This document shows positions 1 through 8,271 of a stretch of DNA of 41,423 nt, piece by piece; position 1 is the stretch's first letter; every line of letters begins with the position of its first letter. The notes below the pieces were generated by a model that did no database searches, had not been told where the DNA came from, and saw only the letters and a list, made by a program, of their open reading frames with translations. Source of the stretch: an uncultured Lachnospiraceae bacterium (GTDB taxonomy: Bacteria > Bacillota > Clostridia > Lachnospirales > Lachnospiraceae); NCBI GenBank assembly GCA_947589055.1, contig CANPZL010000019.1, forward strand, positions 1 to 41,423, written 5' to 3'. The translations under genes and the position numbers were made by a program.

Positions 1-1211
1 GTAAAGGTAACGTCGTCACTGGCTTTGATGATCACATCTTTGCTCTGGTTTTCTTCCAGAATGGAAGCAAATGCCTCACTTGTAAGGACGGGCTCCTCTA
101 CTACGACGACATCGCTTTCACCGATCGGGTTACCATCATAAGAAACATAATAATCAAAAGACTCCAAAACGGAATCATCCCAAATGGGAAGTTGGTACAA
201 TACACTGATGTCTGTAATTTGATTATTATCCAAATGTAACCGCCACAACTTCGTCAGCCCTGATAAGGCACTGATGTCACTGATTTGATTATTTTCCAAA
301 TACAGCTGCTCCAAATTCGTTAAGTTCGATAAAGCACTGATGTCACTAATTCGATTATTAGTCAAATATAACCAACACAATTCCGTCATCTCTGACAAGG
401 CGCTGATGTCACTGATTTGATTATTATCCAAATATAACTCCCACATCTTTGTCATCCCTGATAAAGCGCTAATGTCACTGATTTGATTACCAGTTAAGCC
501 CAATGCAGTCAAATTCGTCAAGGCAGATAATGCACGAATATCACTGATCTGATTGTTATACAAATACAAACTATCTAATTTTGTCATTCCGGATAAAGCA
601 CTTATACTACTAATTTGATTATTACACAAGTCCAGCCCTTCCATCTTCGTCATCCCTGACAAGGCACTGATGTCACTGATTTGATTATCATGCAAAGTCA
701 AACCAGCCAAATTCGTTAAGCTCGATAAAGCACTGATGTCACTGATTTGATTATCATGCAAACCCAAACCAGTCAAATTCGTTAAGCTCGATAAAGCACT
801 GATGTCACTGATTTGATTATCACCTAAATTCAGCCACTTCAAATTCGTTAAGCTTGACAAGACATTGATGTCACTAATTTGGTTACCAAGCGCATCCAAT
901 TCGACCAAATTTGTAAAAAATTGTATCCCCTGTAGGTTTTTAATTTCATTTTCATCATTATCATAAGTTATTAGATCTAACTCTTCTGTTGCAGCCGCTT
1001 CATCTTTTGTCAGTATTCCATCATGATTTGCGTCACATTGTTTTAATATTTTTTGATACAGTATTGCATCCGGTATACCGGTTTCATCATTTGCAATGAT
1101 CTCATCGCTGTTTCCTACTTCCGCTGCCTGCGTGGGAATGCCGGTTGTAAACAATATACCCATCGACATCATCGCCGCCGACAATACAGCAAGTATTTTT
1201 TTCTTTTTCAT
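1..1211 (-). CDS. Secreted leucine-rich-repeat (internalin-like) protein, partial
   Basis: About 403 residues are visible; the C-terminus lies beyond the left edge. The reading starts with a lysine-rich n-region and a hydrophobic core ending in an A-x-A-type site (residues 1-30), a classical signal peptide, so the product is exported. Residues about 45-75 hold an EF-hand-like calcium loop (DANHDGILTKDE) typical of the cap before LRRs in clostridial surface proteins. Then follow eleven 22-residue LRRs with the core NQISDISALS, which is the internalin-type spacing, and a further beta-rich segment runs off the edge. The start at 1211 has AGGAAGAG upstream. In this family such proteins mediate adhesion or ligand binding at the cell surface; the ligand cannot be read from sequence. 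No neighbour suggests a pathway. Whether it is anchored (sortase motif or other domain) is unknown because the end is missing. Confidence 0.85.
   Translation of the reverse strand, partial: MKKKKILAVLSAAMMSMGILFTTGIPTQAAEVGNSDEIIANDETGIPDAILYQKILKQCDANHDGILTKDEAAATEELDLITYDNDENEIKNLQGIQFFTNLVELDALGNQISDINVLSSLTNLKWLNLGDNQISDISALSSLTNLTGLGLHDNQISDISALSSLTNLAGLTLHDNQISDISALSGMTKMEGLDLCNNQISSISALSGMTKLDSLYLYNNQISDIRALSALTNLTALGLTGNQISDISALSGMTKMWELYLDNNQISDISALSEMTELCWLYLTNNRISDISALSNLTNLEQLYLENNQISDISALSGLTKLWRLHLDNNQITDISVLYQLPIWDDSVLESFDYYVSYDGNPIGESDVVVVEEPVLTSEAFASILEENQSKDVIIKASDDVTF
193..918 (-). repeat. Eleven 66-bp LRR-coding tandem repeats
   Basis: Eleven in-frame units of 66 bp encode the 22-residue LRRs. 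Several neighbouring units (about 650-850) are almost identical at DNA level, including silent positions, while units nearer 200-450 and 550-650 are more diverged. This suggests recent duplication within the array. Confidence 0.85.
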
Positions 1212-1291
1212 ACTTAATCTCTTCCTTTCTCCTTCTGGATTCGCAATAATCATTCACTACGTCTGCAAGCACAGACTGCCAGCTTGAAACT

Positions 1292-1336
1292 ACTTTAGCA
1301 TATTTTCCTCATGTTTGCAATATATTTGTATTGCAA
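1292..1336 (-). promoter_or_regulatory. LRR-gene promoter with overlapping palindrome
   Basis: On the minus strand TTGCAA (1315-1320) and TAAAGT (1292-1297) are 17 bp apart, a plausible sigma-A promoter for the LRR gene. The -35 hexamer is one arm of a perfect inverted repeat, TTGCAATA-N6-TATTGCAA (1315-1336), which looks like an operator. The regulator is unknown; the divergent small gene at 1409 is a candidate only by position. Confidence 0.5.
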
Positions 1337-1408
1337 AATACATTGCATTTTATGTTATTCGTAACCGGAACAAAATGCATTACCATTGTATGAAAGGGAG
1401 GTGTCAGT

Positions 1409-1588
1409 ATGGCTTTTCAAATTAAACCGGACAAAAAAGAAAGTGAAAACAAAACCATTCGGTTTCCTTTACCACTGATAGAACGGATCAATAGTGTAAT
1501 CTGGGAAAATGACGTGACCTTTTCCGGATTTGTAATACAGGCGTGCGAATATGCTTTAGATAATATGGAACCGCCAAAAAAGAAATAG
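1409..1588 (+). CDS. Small RHH-like (YlcI/CopG-type) protein, 59 aa
   Basis: This short frame has a strong ribosome-binding site (GGGAGGTG, 6 nt before ATG) and is divergent from the LRR gene. The 59-residue product has a polar N-terminus, then a segment TIRFPLPLIERI (beta strand followed by helix) and a second helix FSGFVIQACEYAL, the layout of ribbon-helix-helix DNA-binding proteins. Small proteins of this kind occur widely in Lachnospiraceae genomes as stand-alone genes and are sometimes called antitoxin-like; no toxin gene adjoins it here. It may bind the palindrome at 1315-1336, but that is inference. Codon usage and ribosome-binding site support a real gene; the function is unproven. 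Confidence 0.65.
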   Translation: MAFQIKPDKKESENKTIRFPLPLIERINSVIWENDVTFSGFVIQACEYALDNMEPPKKK

Positions 1589-1602
1589 TTATATACAAAA
1601 AT

Positions 1603-1632
1603 AAGCAAACCTCTTGATCAAAAGGTTTGCTT
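1603..1632 (-). terminator. Terminator after the tRNA pair
   Basis: A 10-bp stem (AAGCAAACCT / AGGTTTGCTT) with a 10-nt loop is followed on the minus strand by ATTTTTG, placing it just 3' of tRNA-Leu. It also lies 14 nt after the stop of the small plus-strand gene, so it may work in both directions, but the U-tract favours the minus strand. Confidence 0.8.
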
Positions 1633-1640
1633 ATAAATGA

Positions 1641-1726
1641 TGCCGGCGACCGGAATCGAACCGGTACGGGAGGTTAGTCCCGCAGGATTTTAAGTCCTGT
1701 GCGTCTGCCAGTTCCGCCACGCCGGC
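1641..1726 (-). tRNA. tRNA-Leu (anticodon UAA)
   Basis: An 86-nt cloverleaf with acceptor GCCGGCG/CGCCGGC, discriminator A, anticodon loop CTTAAAA (UAA), a long class II variable arm and the T-loop TTCGATT. CCA is not encoded (TCA follows). It lies downstream of tRNA-Tyr and ahead of the terminator at 1603-1632. Confidence 0.96.
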
Positions 1727-1759
1727 ATTTGAATCAATTTCCAAAGGAAAATGATCGCA

Positions 1760-1841
1760 TGGATGGAGGTGGATTCGAACCACCGAAGCAAGATGCAGCA
1801 GATTTACAGTCTGTCCCCTTTGGCCACTCGGGAATCCATCC
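1760..1841 (-). tRNA. tRNA-Tyr (anticodon GUA)
   Basis: An 82-nt class II tRNA with acceptor GGATGGA/TCCATCC, discriminator A, anticodon loop CTGTAAA (GUA) and T-loop TTCGAAT. CCA is not encoded. It is the first gene of the two-tRNA transcript. Confidence 0.96.
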
Positions 1842-1875
1842 ATGTTAACGGTCTTTCCACCGCTGACAATATTAG

Positions 1876-1904
1876 ATTATAATTGAAACCCATGAAAAAA
1901 GCAA
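1876..1904 (-). promoter_or_regulatory. Promoter of the tRNA-Tyr/tRNA-Leu unit
   Basis: TTGCTT and TATAAT are separated by 17 bp on the minus strand. The -10 lies about 35 bp before the mature tRNA-Tyr 5' end. This is a strong sigma-A-type promoter for a stable RNA operon. Confidence 0.8.
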
Positions 1905-1992
1905 GGGTTTTTTCTGATTTTTTCACTCTTTCCCTGTGAAATATCTCCGCTGTTTCAGCAACCGAAACGAATGGGAACCGTATAGCGTTTAT

Positions 1993-4107
1993 CTATAAAT
2001 TCACCCGAAGAACCATCGCCGATATTTTCGGCATTCGGATAAACAAACGGTTAAAGGCCACCCGATATGCAATAGGGTCCAGAAAATATCCGTCCTCGGT
2101 TGTCAGCATAAGCTGTGTCAGCACTGAACCATCCGGTATACCAAGCTCGGAAACACTGATCCTCAGTTCAAAATCCTCATAATTATTATTCAGGATTACG
2201 ATCACTTTATTCGTTTCATCAAACCTTCCATATGCAACCGCCTTATGAGAACCGTGCAAAAATCGGTAAGAGCCTCGCATCAATGCGGAATTTTCCTTAT
2301 GGATCCGAATGATTTCTTTATGAAATGCTATCAATTCCTTATCTTCATGTCCCCAAGGATACGTTCTCCGGTTATCCGGATCCGTCCAGCCGCAGACGCC
2401 GGCTTCATCGCCATAATAAATCGTCGGAGCTCCCGGCCACGTCATCTGAAAAACGACCGCCTCCCGGAAAACGCCTTTATTGATATTCTGATTGGCAGCT
2501 TCCGGTCCTACCGTATGGGTCCTTCCTACCATACGATTCGTCCGGGTCAAAAAGCGGGAATGATCGTGATTCGATAATTCATTCATCGCTACATATAAGG
2601 ACTGATGGTGAAACCGAGACATATGATGCCGCAACGCCCCGATAAATGCGTCCGGATTCCCCAGCAGATCCCCACGGAATTCATCGCTATGCTTTTCCAG
2701 TCCCGTCAAAAACCATGTGATCGGTTCCATAAACGCATCATAGTTCATAACCGTATCCCACTGGTCGCCTAACAACCAATCCTTAGGATCTCCATAATGC
2801 TCCGCCAAGATAATAGCATCGGGATTCGCTTCCTTTACCGCCTTTCTGAAATCCCGCCAGAACTGATGATTAAATTCCGGACTATGCCCCAGATCGGCGG
2901 CAACGTCCAGTCTCCAACCATCGGCATTATATGGCGGCGATACCCATTTTTTTGCTATATGCAGGATATAATCATATAATTTCTGTGAATCTTCGTAATT
3001 TAACTTGGGCAGCGTATCATGCCCCCACCAACCGTCATAGGTATCATTATAGGGCCATTGATTCGGATCGCTGAATTTAAAAAAGCTCCGATAGGGACTG
3101 TCAGCCGATACATAGGCGCCGGCTTCATATCCTTCCTGATTTTCATAGATACCTTCCTTATCCAGCCATTTATTAAAGGAACCGCAGTGGTTAAAGACAC
3201 CGTCCAGTATGATACGCATTCCACGCTTATGCACTTCCTGTACCAGTTCAATAAACAGTTGGTTACTCGCTTCCAGATTTTCTTTGTTCGTTACTCTGGT
3301 GATATAGCGGGTCGCCTCCCGGTTCGGGGCATCCCCCTGCGACAGACACTCTCCCTCATCTTTAACAATCCGCCCATAATGCGGATCCACATAGTCATAA
3401 TCCTGACTGTCATACTTATGGTTGGACGGAGATACAAAAATAGGATTTAAGTAGATGACATCAACGCCCAGATCCTTTAAATAATCCAGTTTGCACATCA
3501 CACCCTTTAGGTCGCCGCCATAAAATGACCGCACGTCCATTGCATCCGGATATTTTCCCCAGTCCGTAATTCTTCTGGTTCCGGCACCGATATAACTATA
3601 TTCATTGTCCAAAACATCATTGGACGGGTCCCCATTATAAAATCTGTCCACAAATATCTGATAGAATATAGCCCCTTTCGCCCAATCCGGCGTCGTAAAG
3701 CCGGGTGCGATCTGGAAATTATAATAAGAATTCAAGTCTTTAGCCGCACCGATCTTATTATAATAACAAGTGATCCGCCCCGCCTTGATCTGAAAACAAT
3801 ATTCACACATTTCTTCCGGAAGCTCCGGAATGATATATTCATAATAATCAAACAGCTTATCGGAAAAAGAACGCTTCATCTCCAACCGCTCGCCCTGCCA
3901 GATCAAGTAAACCCGTTCAACATTATCAATAGCCGTACGGAATCGAAGCCGCAGACGATCGCCTGCTGCCGGTTCTTCCGGTTTTCGGTAAAATTCCGTC
4001 CCATCGCTGAACAAGGCTCCAAGATTCAACACCGGGCGGGCAGAGAATGCATATTTCAAGTTTTTTTCAGCTCCTGAAAGCGTTCCGAAGTTTGTATTGA
4101 AATTCAT
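1993..4107 (-). CDS. GH13 alpha-glucan hydrolase (neopullulanase/maltogenic amylase type)
   Basis: The 704-residue protein hydrolyses alpha-1,4 (possibly alpha-1,6) glucosidic bonds of maltodextrins or pullulan. It has no signal peptide, so it acts on imported oligosaccharides in the cytoplasm. Residues 1-140 form a beta-rich N-terminal domain, and the TIM barrel begins near IFYQIFVDRF. The four GH13 regions are present: DGVFNH (302-307), GWRLD with nucleophile Asp401, AEH with acid/base Glu436, and NHDHSR with the transition-state Asp at about 515. A C-terminal beta domain follows. The start at 4107 is preferred over one 21 nt upstream because AGGAGGA sits 8 nt before it. The gene stands alone between tRNAs and ftsH, so neighbours do not reveal the substrate. 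Family assignment is firm; the exact specificity is inferred. Confidence 0.92.
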   Translation of the reverse strand: MNFNTNFGTLSGAEKNLKYAFSARPVLNLGALFSDGTEFYRKPEEPAAGDRLRLRFRTAIDNVERVYLIWQGERLEMKRSFSDKLFDYYEYIIPELPEEMCEYCFQIKAGRITCYYNKIGAAKDLNSYYNFQIAPGFTTPDWAKGAIFYQIFVDRFYNGDPSNDVLDNEYSYIGAGTRRITDWGKYPDAMDVRSFYGGDLKGVMCKLDYLKDLGVDVIYLNPIFVSPSNHKYDSQDYDYVDPHYGRIVKDEGECLSQGDAPNREATRYITRVTNKENLEASNQLFIELVQEVHKRGMRIILDGVFNHCGSFNKWLDKEGIYENQEGYEAGAYVSADSPYRSFFKFSDPNQWPYNDTYDGWWGHDTLPKLNYEDSQKLYDYILHIAKKWVSPPYNADGWRLDVAADLGHSPEFNHQFWRDFRKAVKEANPDAIILAEHYGDPKDWLLGDQWDTVMNYDAFMEPITWFLTGLEKHSDEFRGDLLGNPDAFIGALRHHMSRFHHQSLYVAMNELSNHDHSRFLTRTNRMVGRTHTVGPEAANQNINKGVFREAVVFQMTWPGAPTIYYGDEAGVCGWTDPDNRRTYPWGHEDKELIAFHKEIIRIHKENSALMRGSYRFLHGSHKAVAYGRFDETNKVIVILNNNYEDFELRISVSELGIPDGSVLTQLMLTTEDGYFLDPIAYRVAFNRLFIRMPKISAMVLRVNL

Positions 4108-4174
4108 ATTCTCTTCCTCCTGATACACATTTTAATATAAATCTTCTCATTTGTATACGAAAGAATTTAAAAGT

Positions 4175-4205
4175 AAAAAGGACAGCCGCTATATGCTGTC
4201 CTTTT
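4175..4205 (-). terminator. Intrinsic terminator between ftsH and the GH13 gene
   Basis: An 11-bp perfect stem with an 8-nt loop is followed on the minus strand by TTTTTACTTTT. It lies 230 nt downstream of the ftsH stop and 70 nt before the GH13 start. Confidence 0.8.
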
Positions 4206-4267
4206 GGAGAAGGTATTTTGTTACTTATGGGTGTAGCAAAAAACTATAAATGTATTGGGGGGTTACA
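4175..4267 (-). ncRNA. Candidate small RNA or attenuated leader before the GH13 gene
   Basis: A promoter-like pair (TGAACA 4297-4302, TATAAT 4273-4278, 18-bp spacing) predicts a start near 4266. About 90 nt later there is an intrinsic terminator: an 11-bp stem AAAAGGACAGC/GCTGTCCTTTT (4176-4205) followed by T-rich sequence. The interval contains no reading frame and carries an unpaired C-rich stretch near its 5' end. It may be a stand-alone sRNA, or an attenuator governing the downstream gene, or the hairpin may simply end ftsH transcription with the upstream promoter coincidental. I recognise no known RNA family. Confidence 0.4.
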
Positions 4268-4432
4268 AGTTTATTATAGCAAATCCCCCTGAAAAGTGTT
4301 CACAAACAATTTTTAGTTTTTTCTATTCTTTTGTGCAAAAAAACCATAGTATTTCTTTTTAAATTCAAATCCCGACAGCAAAATAGATAATTCAACCGTC
4401 CTAAATTGGTAATTTGTTATAGTTGTCAAATA

Positions 4433-6274
4433 TTAAACAAATAATTCTTCAAATTCTCTGCCATCGATCCGGTCTTTTTCCAGCAATAACGCCGCACAAC
4501 GATGAAGAACATCCATATTGGCCTCCAGTATCTTTCTGGCTTCCCCATAGCATTCGTCAATCACCCGTTTGACTTCCTGATCGATCTGATTGGCTGTGGT
4601 CTCGCTAAAGCTCTTTGCATGACCTAAATCCCTGCCTAAGAAAACCTCCTCTTCGTCCGAATCCTCATAATTGATCAGGCCCAGACTCTCAGACATACCG
4701 TACTTTGTCACCATGGAACGTGCAGTCTGCGTCGCTACCTTAATATCCTGAGATGCCCCTGTCGTTATATCTTCAAAAATCAATTCCTCCGCTATCCGAC
4801 CGCCGAAATCCACCATAATATCCTGACGCAGCATTCCCTTTGTCGTGAATTCATTATCATTCTGGGGAAGACGCATGGTATATCCTGCCGCTCCCTCGCC
4901 TGTCGGAATGATGGATACCGCATAGACCGGCCCTACGTCGGGCAGTAAATGATATAGGATCGCATGCCCTGCCTCATGGTATGCAGTAATCTTTCTCGTC
5001 TTTTCCGGCAGCAGGCGGCTGCGTTTCTCCGTTCCCACGCCAACCTTAATAAACGCCTTATCCACATCCTGTTTCTGGATAAAATGCTGCCCACGCTTTG
5101 CCGCCAGAATAGCCGCTTCGTTCATCAGGTTCTCTAAATCCGCTCCCGTGAATCCGGACGTCGTTCTTGCCAGTTCGTGAATATCTACATCATCGCCCAG
5201 CGGTTTATTCTGGGTATGAACCTTCAAAATATCTTCCCTTCCCTTCACATCCGGACGACCGACTACTATCTTCCGGTCAAACCGTCCCGGACGAAGAATT
5301 GCCGGATCCAGAATATCCACCCGGTTCGTCGCCGCCATAACGATAATTCCCTCATTGACACCGAATCCGTCCATTTCCACCAAAAGCTGGTTCAAGGTCT
5401 GTTCCCGTTCGTCATGTCCGCCTCCGAGACCGGAGCCACGTTTTCTGGCTACCGCATCAATCTCATCAATAAATATGATACAGGGGGCATTTCTCTGTGC
5501 TTCCGCAAACAGATCCCGCACTCTGGAAGCCCCGACACCGACAAACATCTCCACAAAGTCCGAACCGGAAATGCTTAGAAACGGAACCTTTGCTTCACCG
5601 GAAACCGCCTTTGCCATCAGGGTTTTACCGGTTCCCGGAGAACCGACCAAAAGAATACCCTTGGGTATCCTTGCACCCAGACTGACATATTTATCAGGAT
5701 TTTTCAGAAAATCCACAAGCTCTTCCAGTTCCTGCTTTTCCTCTTGCAGTCCTGCAACCTTGTTAAAATCAATCCCATGATTGTATTCGATCATGACCTT
5801 AGCCCGGCTTTTTCCAAAATCCATCATTCTTCCGCCACCGGAATTCTGCATGGAAGAAACCATAACAAGCATAAGCAGACCTGCCGCCCCTATGACGATC
5901 ACATAGGGCAGTATCTGGAGAAAGGCACTTGGCCTTGTAACATCCTTTACAACCATCTTGACCTCACTTGCGTCCGGCTGTTCATTTTGCTCCTGAACCA
6001 TCTGGATCACCTGATTTACATCGGAAACATAAAAGTCAAATACCTCGTATGATTCTTTTTTGATCACGGTTACAACACCGGTCGGCACTTCGCTATTCTG
6101 AGAGATCTGAACGCTGTATATATTCTCTTCCTGTAAATCTGTTTCAAAGTCGATCAGGTTATAATCGTCCAGCTTGATTGCTTTACTTCTCGAATAAATA
6201 AAATATGCAAATATAATCAGTATAAACAGAATCGAAAACCATAAAAAGCCACGCAGCACTCCCTGTTTATCCAT
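4433..6274 (-). CDS. ftsH: ATP-dependent zinc metalloprotease FtsH
   Basis: A 613-residue membrane-anchored AAA+ protease that degrades misfolded and regulatory membrane and cytosolic proteins as a hexamer. It has TM helices at about 9-27 and 121-141 flanking an extracytoplasmic domain. Walker A is GSPGTGKT (211-218), the pore loop FVGVG lies near 244, Walker B is IIFIDEID (266-273), the second region of homology (NRVDILDPAILRPGRFD) near 317-333, and the zinc site HEAGH at 433-437. Its length is close to the B. subtilis protein. It ends the tilS-hpt-ftsH operon, an order conserved in Firmicutes, and its ATG overlaps the hpt stop by 8 nt with a clear AAGGAG. In sporulating relatives FtsH acts on Spo0E and SpoVM, fitting the neighbourhood. 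Confidence 0.98.
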   Translation of the reverse strand: MDKQGVLRGFLWFSILFILIIFAYFIYSRSKAIKLDDYNLIDFETDLQEENIYSVQISQNSEVPTGVVTVIKKESYEVFDFYVSDVNQVIQMVQEQNEQPDASEVKMVVKDVTRPSAFLQILPYVIVIGAAGLLMLVMVSSMQNSGGGRMMDFGKSRAKVMIEYNHGIDFNKVAGLQEEKQELEELVDFLKNPDKYVSLGARIPKGILLVGSPGTGKTLMAKAVSGEAKVPFLSISGSDFVEMFVGVGASRVRDLFAEAQRNAPCIIFIDEIDAVARKRGSGLGGGHDEREQTLNQLLVEMDGFGVNEGIIVMAATNRVDILDPAILRPGRFDRKIVVGRPDVKGREDILKVHTQNKPLGDDVDIHELARTTSGFTGADLENLMNEAAILAAKRGQHFIQKQDVDKAFIKVGVGTEKRSRLLPEKTRKITAYHEAGHAILYHLLPDVGPVYAVSIIPTGEGAAGYTMRLPQNDNEFTTKGMLRQDIMVDFGGRIAEELIFEDITTGASQDIKVATQTARSMVTKYGMSESLGLINYEDSDEEEVFLGRDLGHAKSFSETTANQIDQEVKRVIDECYGEARKILEANMDVLHRCAALLLEKDRIDGREFEELFV

Positions 6275-6806
6275 TGTTTTCTCCTTTCTGTACTTCCACT
6301 ATTCCAATGTAGGGAAGATTTCTATATTTTTGCCCATAATCTAAGCCATATCCCACCACATATGCGTTAGGGATCACAAATCCGCTTTCCTCGACCGGAA
6401 CTTCCTTTTCCCGGCGTTCCGGCTTGTCCAAGAGCGTAATCAGCCGCAGGCTTTCCGGCCCCCGGCTTTTCAGGATCGGCAGGAGATAGGCCAGCGTATT
6501 GCCGGAATCAATAATATCCTCCACCAGAATCACATGCTTTCCCTCAATCGATTCTGACAGATCCATAACGATCTTTACCCTGCCCTGAAATTCGGTTCCC
6601 GCACCATAGCTGGACACCGACATAAAATCCATCGTAGTCGGCACCGTCAGTCGTTTTGCCAGTTCACACAGAAAAAAAACGCTTCCCTTCAATATGCCGA
6701 TCAGATGAACCTTCTGCCCTGCATAATCCCGATTGATCCGGTCCGCCATTTCCTGAATCCTTGTTTCGATTGCTTCCTGGGAAATCAAAACTGATATTTT
6801 ATCCAT
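6267..6806 (-). CDS. hpt: Hypoxanthine phosphoribosyltransferase
   Basis: A 179-residue type I phosphoribosyltransferase converting hypoxanthine or guanine plus PRPP to IMP or GMP (purine salvage, cytoplasm). The PRPP loop ILVEDIIDSGNTL lies in mid-protein, with GILKGSVFF upstream (substrate loop) and VGYGLDYGQKYRNLPYIG near the C-terminus (base recognition). The start at 6806 (MDKISV) is chosen over one 30 nt upstream because AAAGGAG precedes it at proper distance. It overlaps the tilS stop and the ftsH start by 8 nt each, so translation is probably coupled. In Bacillus TilS and HprT interact to activate ftsH; whether that holds here is unknown. Confidence 0.97.
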   Translation of the reverse strand: MDKISVLISQEAIETRIQEMADRINRDYAGQKVHLIGILKGSVFFLCELAKRLTVPTTMDFMSVSSYGAGTEFQGRVKIVMDLSESIEGKHVILVEDIIDSGNTLAYLLPILKSRGPESLRLITLLDKPERREKEVPVEESGFVIPNAYVVGYGLDYGQKYRNLPYIGIVEVQKGENNG

Positions 6807-8193
6807 TGCTTTCTCCTTTTTCACAGTGGAATTCAACTGTCATAACCTGCTTTGTATACGCATTTATCTTTACATCTTCACCTATCCGCATTCCTATAAT
6901 CCAGTATACCCGGCTTCCGGAAGCCAAAACCAACGTAGACCGTCGTTTCTCTTGTGGTATTTTGTTATCAATAAAAAACCGGGATACTTTTTTTCGTTCT
7001 CCCTGTTCATTCATGATGAAATAATCTCCCGGCAAAGGATACCGTATGAAGAAAGTATCATTTATTTTACCATAATCTAACATTTTCGTATATACTTTTT
7101 TTGAAATTTCCCTTCCGCTATCCCACGTCGATACGTGCGCTTCCAGACAGCCAAATCCGGGAATCACTGTTACCCCCTCCGGCGATACTAAAACCGGTTC
7201 CAACCGCTTTCCTTCCTTTCCTTGCATATACTTCTGTATCCGAATACCCCGGTATGTTCGATGGGCCGTTATACCATATGGCAGCATCACCTGTTTTCCT
7301 GCCGGCTTTTCTAACAGCTCCAGCACTTGTTCCACGTGCTGCCGCTCCAGATCTTTTGCTTCGCCGGAACCATTTTGCAGCAGCCGGTAGATTAGATGGC
7401 GCCGGATCAGCTGCGGCTGTGCCGCTAAGCCCTCCCCATTGACTTCCCACCCGTTTTCCACGGGTCGAACCAATTCTTTTTCCAGTCTTTCTGCCTGTTC
7501 TTCTGCATAATTCCAATATTCCGTTGCCAAATCTGCGGTTTCCGCCATATGCAGAACCGCCTGATTATTTAACTGCTCCAGTTGGGGAATGATACGATTC
7601 CGTATCCGGTTTCTGGAATAGTCTTCCGTTTTATTTGACGCATCTATATAATAATGTATCTGCTTTTCTTCTAAATATGCTTCGATTTCCCTTCTGCTTA
7701 CCCCCAGCAGAGGCCGAATGACCTTCCCCCTGATCGGTGAGATTCCGCCCAGCCCCTTCATGCCTGTTCCCCGGATCAGATGAAACAGGAGGGTTTCCGC
7801 CCGGTCGTTTCGATGATGGGCCACTGCTATTTTCTTACAGTCCTTTTCCCTGCTCACCTGTTCAAAGCATTCGTAGCGATATTGTCTGCCTGCCTCCTCT
7901 ACCGAACAGCCAAGCTCCTTTGCATATCCCGCTATATCCTTCCGAAAGCAGCTGCACGGTATAAAAAGCTTAGAGCATAGGCTTTTAACATACCTTTCTT
8001 CCTCGTCTGCTTCCTTCCGCAGCATATGATTGATATGAACGACGTATAAGGAGAGCGCCTTCTTTTCCCTTAGTTCCTGCAAGAGCATGAGAAGACATAC
8101 GGAATCTGCCCCTCCGGACACACCGACGACAACACGATCCCCCGGATCCAGCATATGATATTCTTCAATGGTTCTCTCTACCTGTTCCAGCAT
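6799..8193 (-). CDS. tilS: tRNA(Ile)-lysidine synthetase TilS
   Basis: A 464-residue N-type ATP pyrophosphatase that converts cytidine 34 of tRNA-Ile(CAU) to lysidine, so that it reads AUA. The PP-loop SGGADS lies at 26-31. HHRNDRAETLLFHLIRGTGMKGLGGI is the conserved active-site region that follows; the C-terminal half carries the tRNA-acceptor-binding domains (TilS_C). The start at 8193 is preceded by GGAGGAGG. It is the first gene of the tilS-hpt-ftsH unit, 78 nt after spoIIE. This is an essential housekeeping gene and complete at both ends. Confidence 0.96.
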   Translation of the reverse strand: MLEQVERTIEEYHMLDPGDRVVVGVSGGADSVCLLMLLQELREKKALSLYVVHINHMLRKEADEEERYVKSLCSKLFIPCSCFRKDIAGYAKELGCSVEEAGRQYRYECFEQVSREKDCKKIAVAHHRNDRAETLLFHLIRGTGMKGLGGISPIRGKVIRPLLGVSRREIEAYLEEKQIHYYIDASNKTEDYSRNRIRNRIIPQLEQLNNQAVLHMAETADLATEYWNYAEEQAERLEKELVRPVENGWEVNGEGLAAQPQLIRRHLIYRLLQNGSGEAKDLERQHVEQVLELLEKPAGKQVMLPYGITAHRTYRGIRIQKYMQGKEGKRLEPVLVSPEGVTVIPGFGCLEAHVSTWDSGREISKKVYTKMLDYGKINDTFFIRYPLPGDYFIMNEQGERKKVSRFFIDNKIPQEKRRSTLVLASGSRVYWIIGMRIGEDVKINAYTKQVMTVEFHCEKGESNG

Positions 8194-8271
8194 ATCCGTT
8201 CCTCCTCCTGCTTTTCTATGTCTATCATCTTACCGAATCTAACCAAAAAATGCAAGAAATGGGTATCCTCT

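Noticed and set aside
1631..1843. 70-residue minus-strand frame
   Set aside because: It is read straight through the two tRNA genes.
7118..7516. 132-residue frame antisense/shifted within tilS
   Set aside because: It overlaps tilS in another frame on the same strand and lacks a start signal; tilS motifs are clear.
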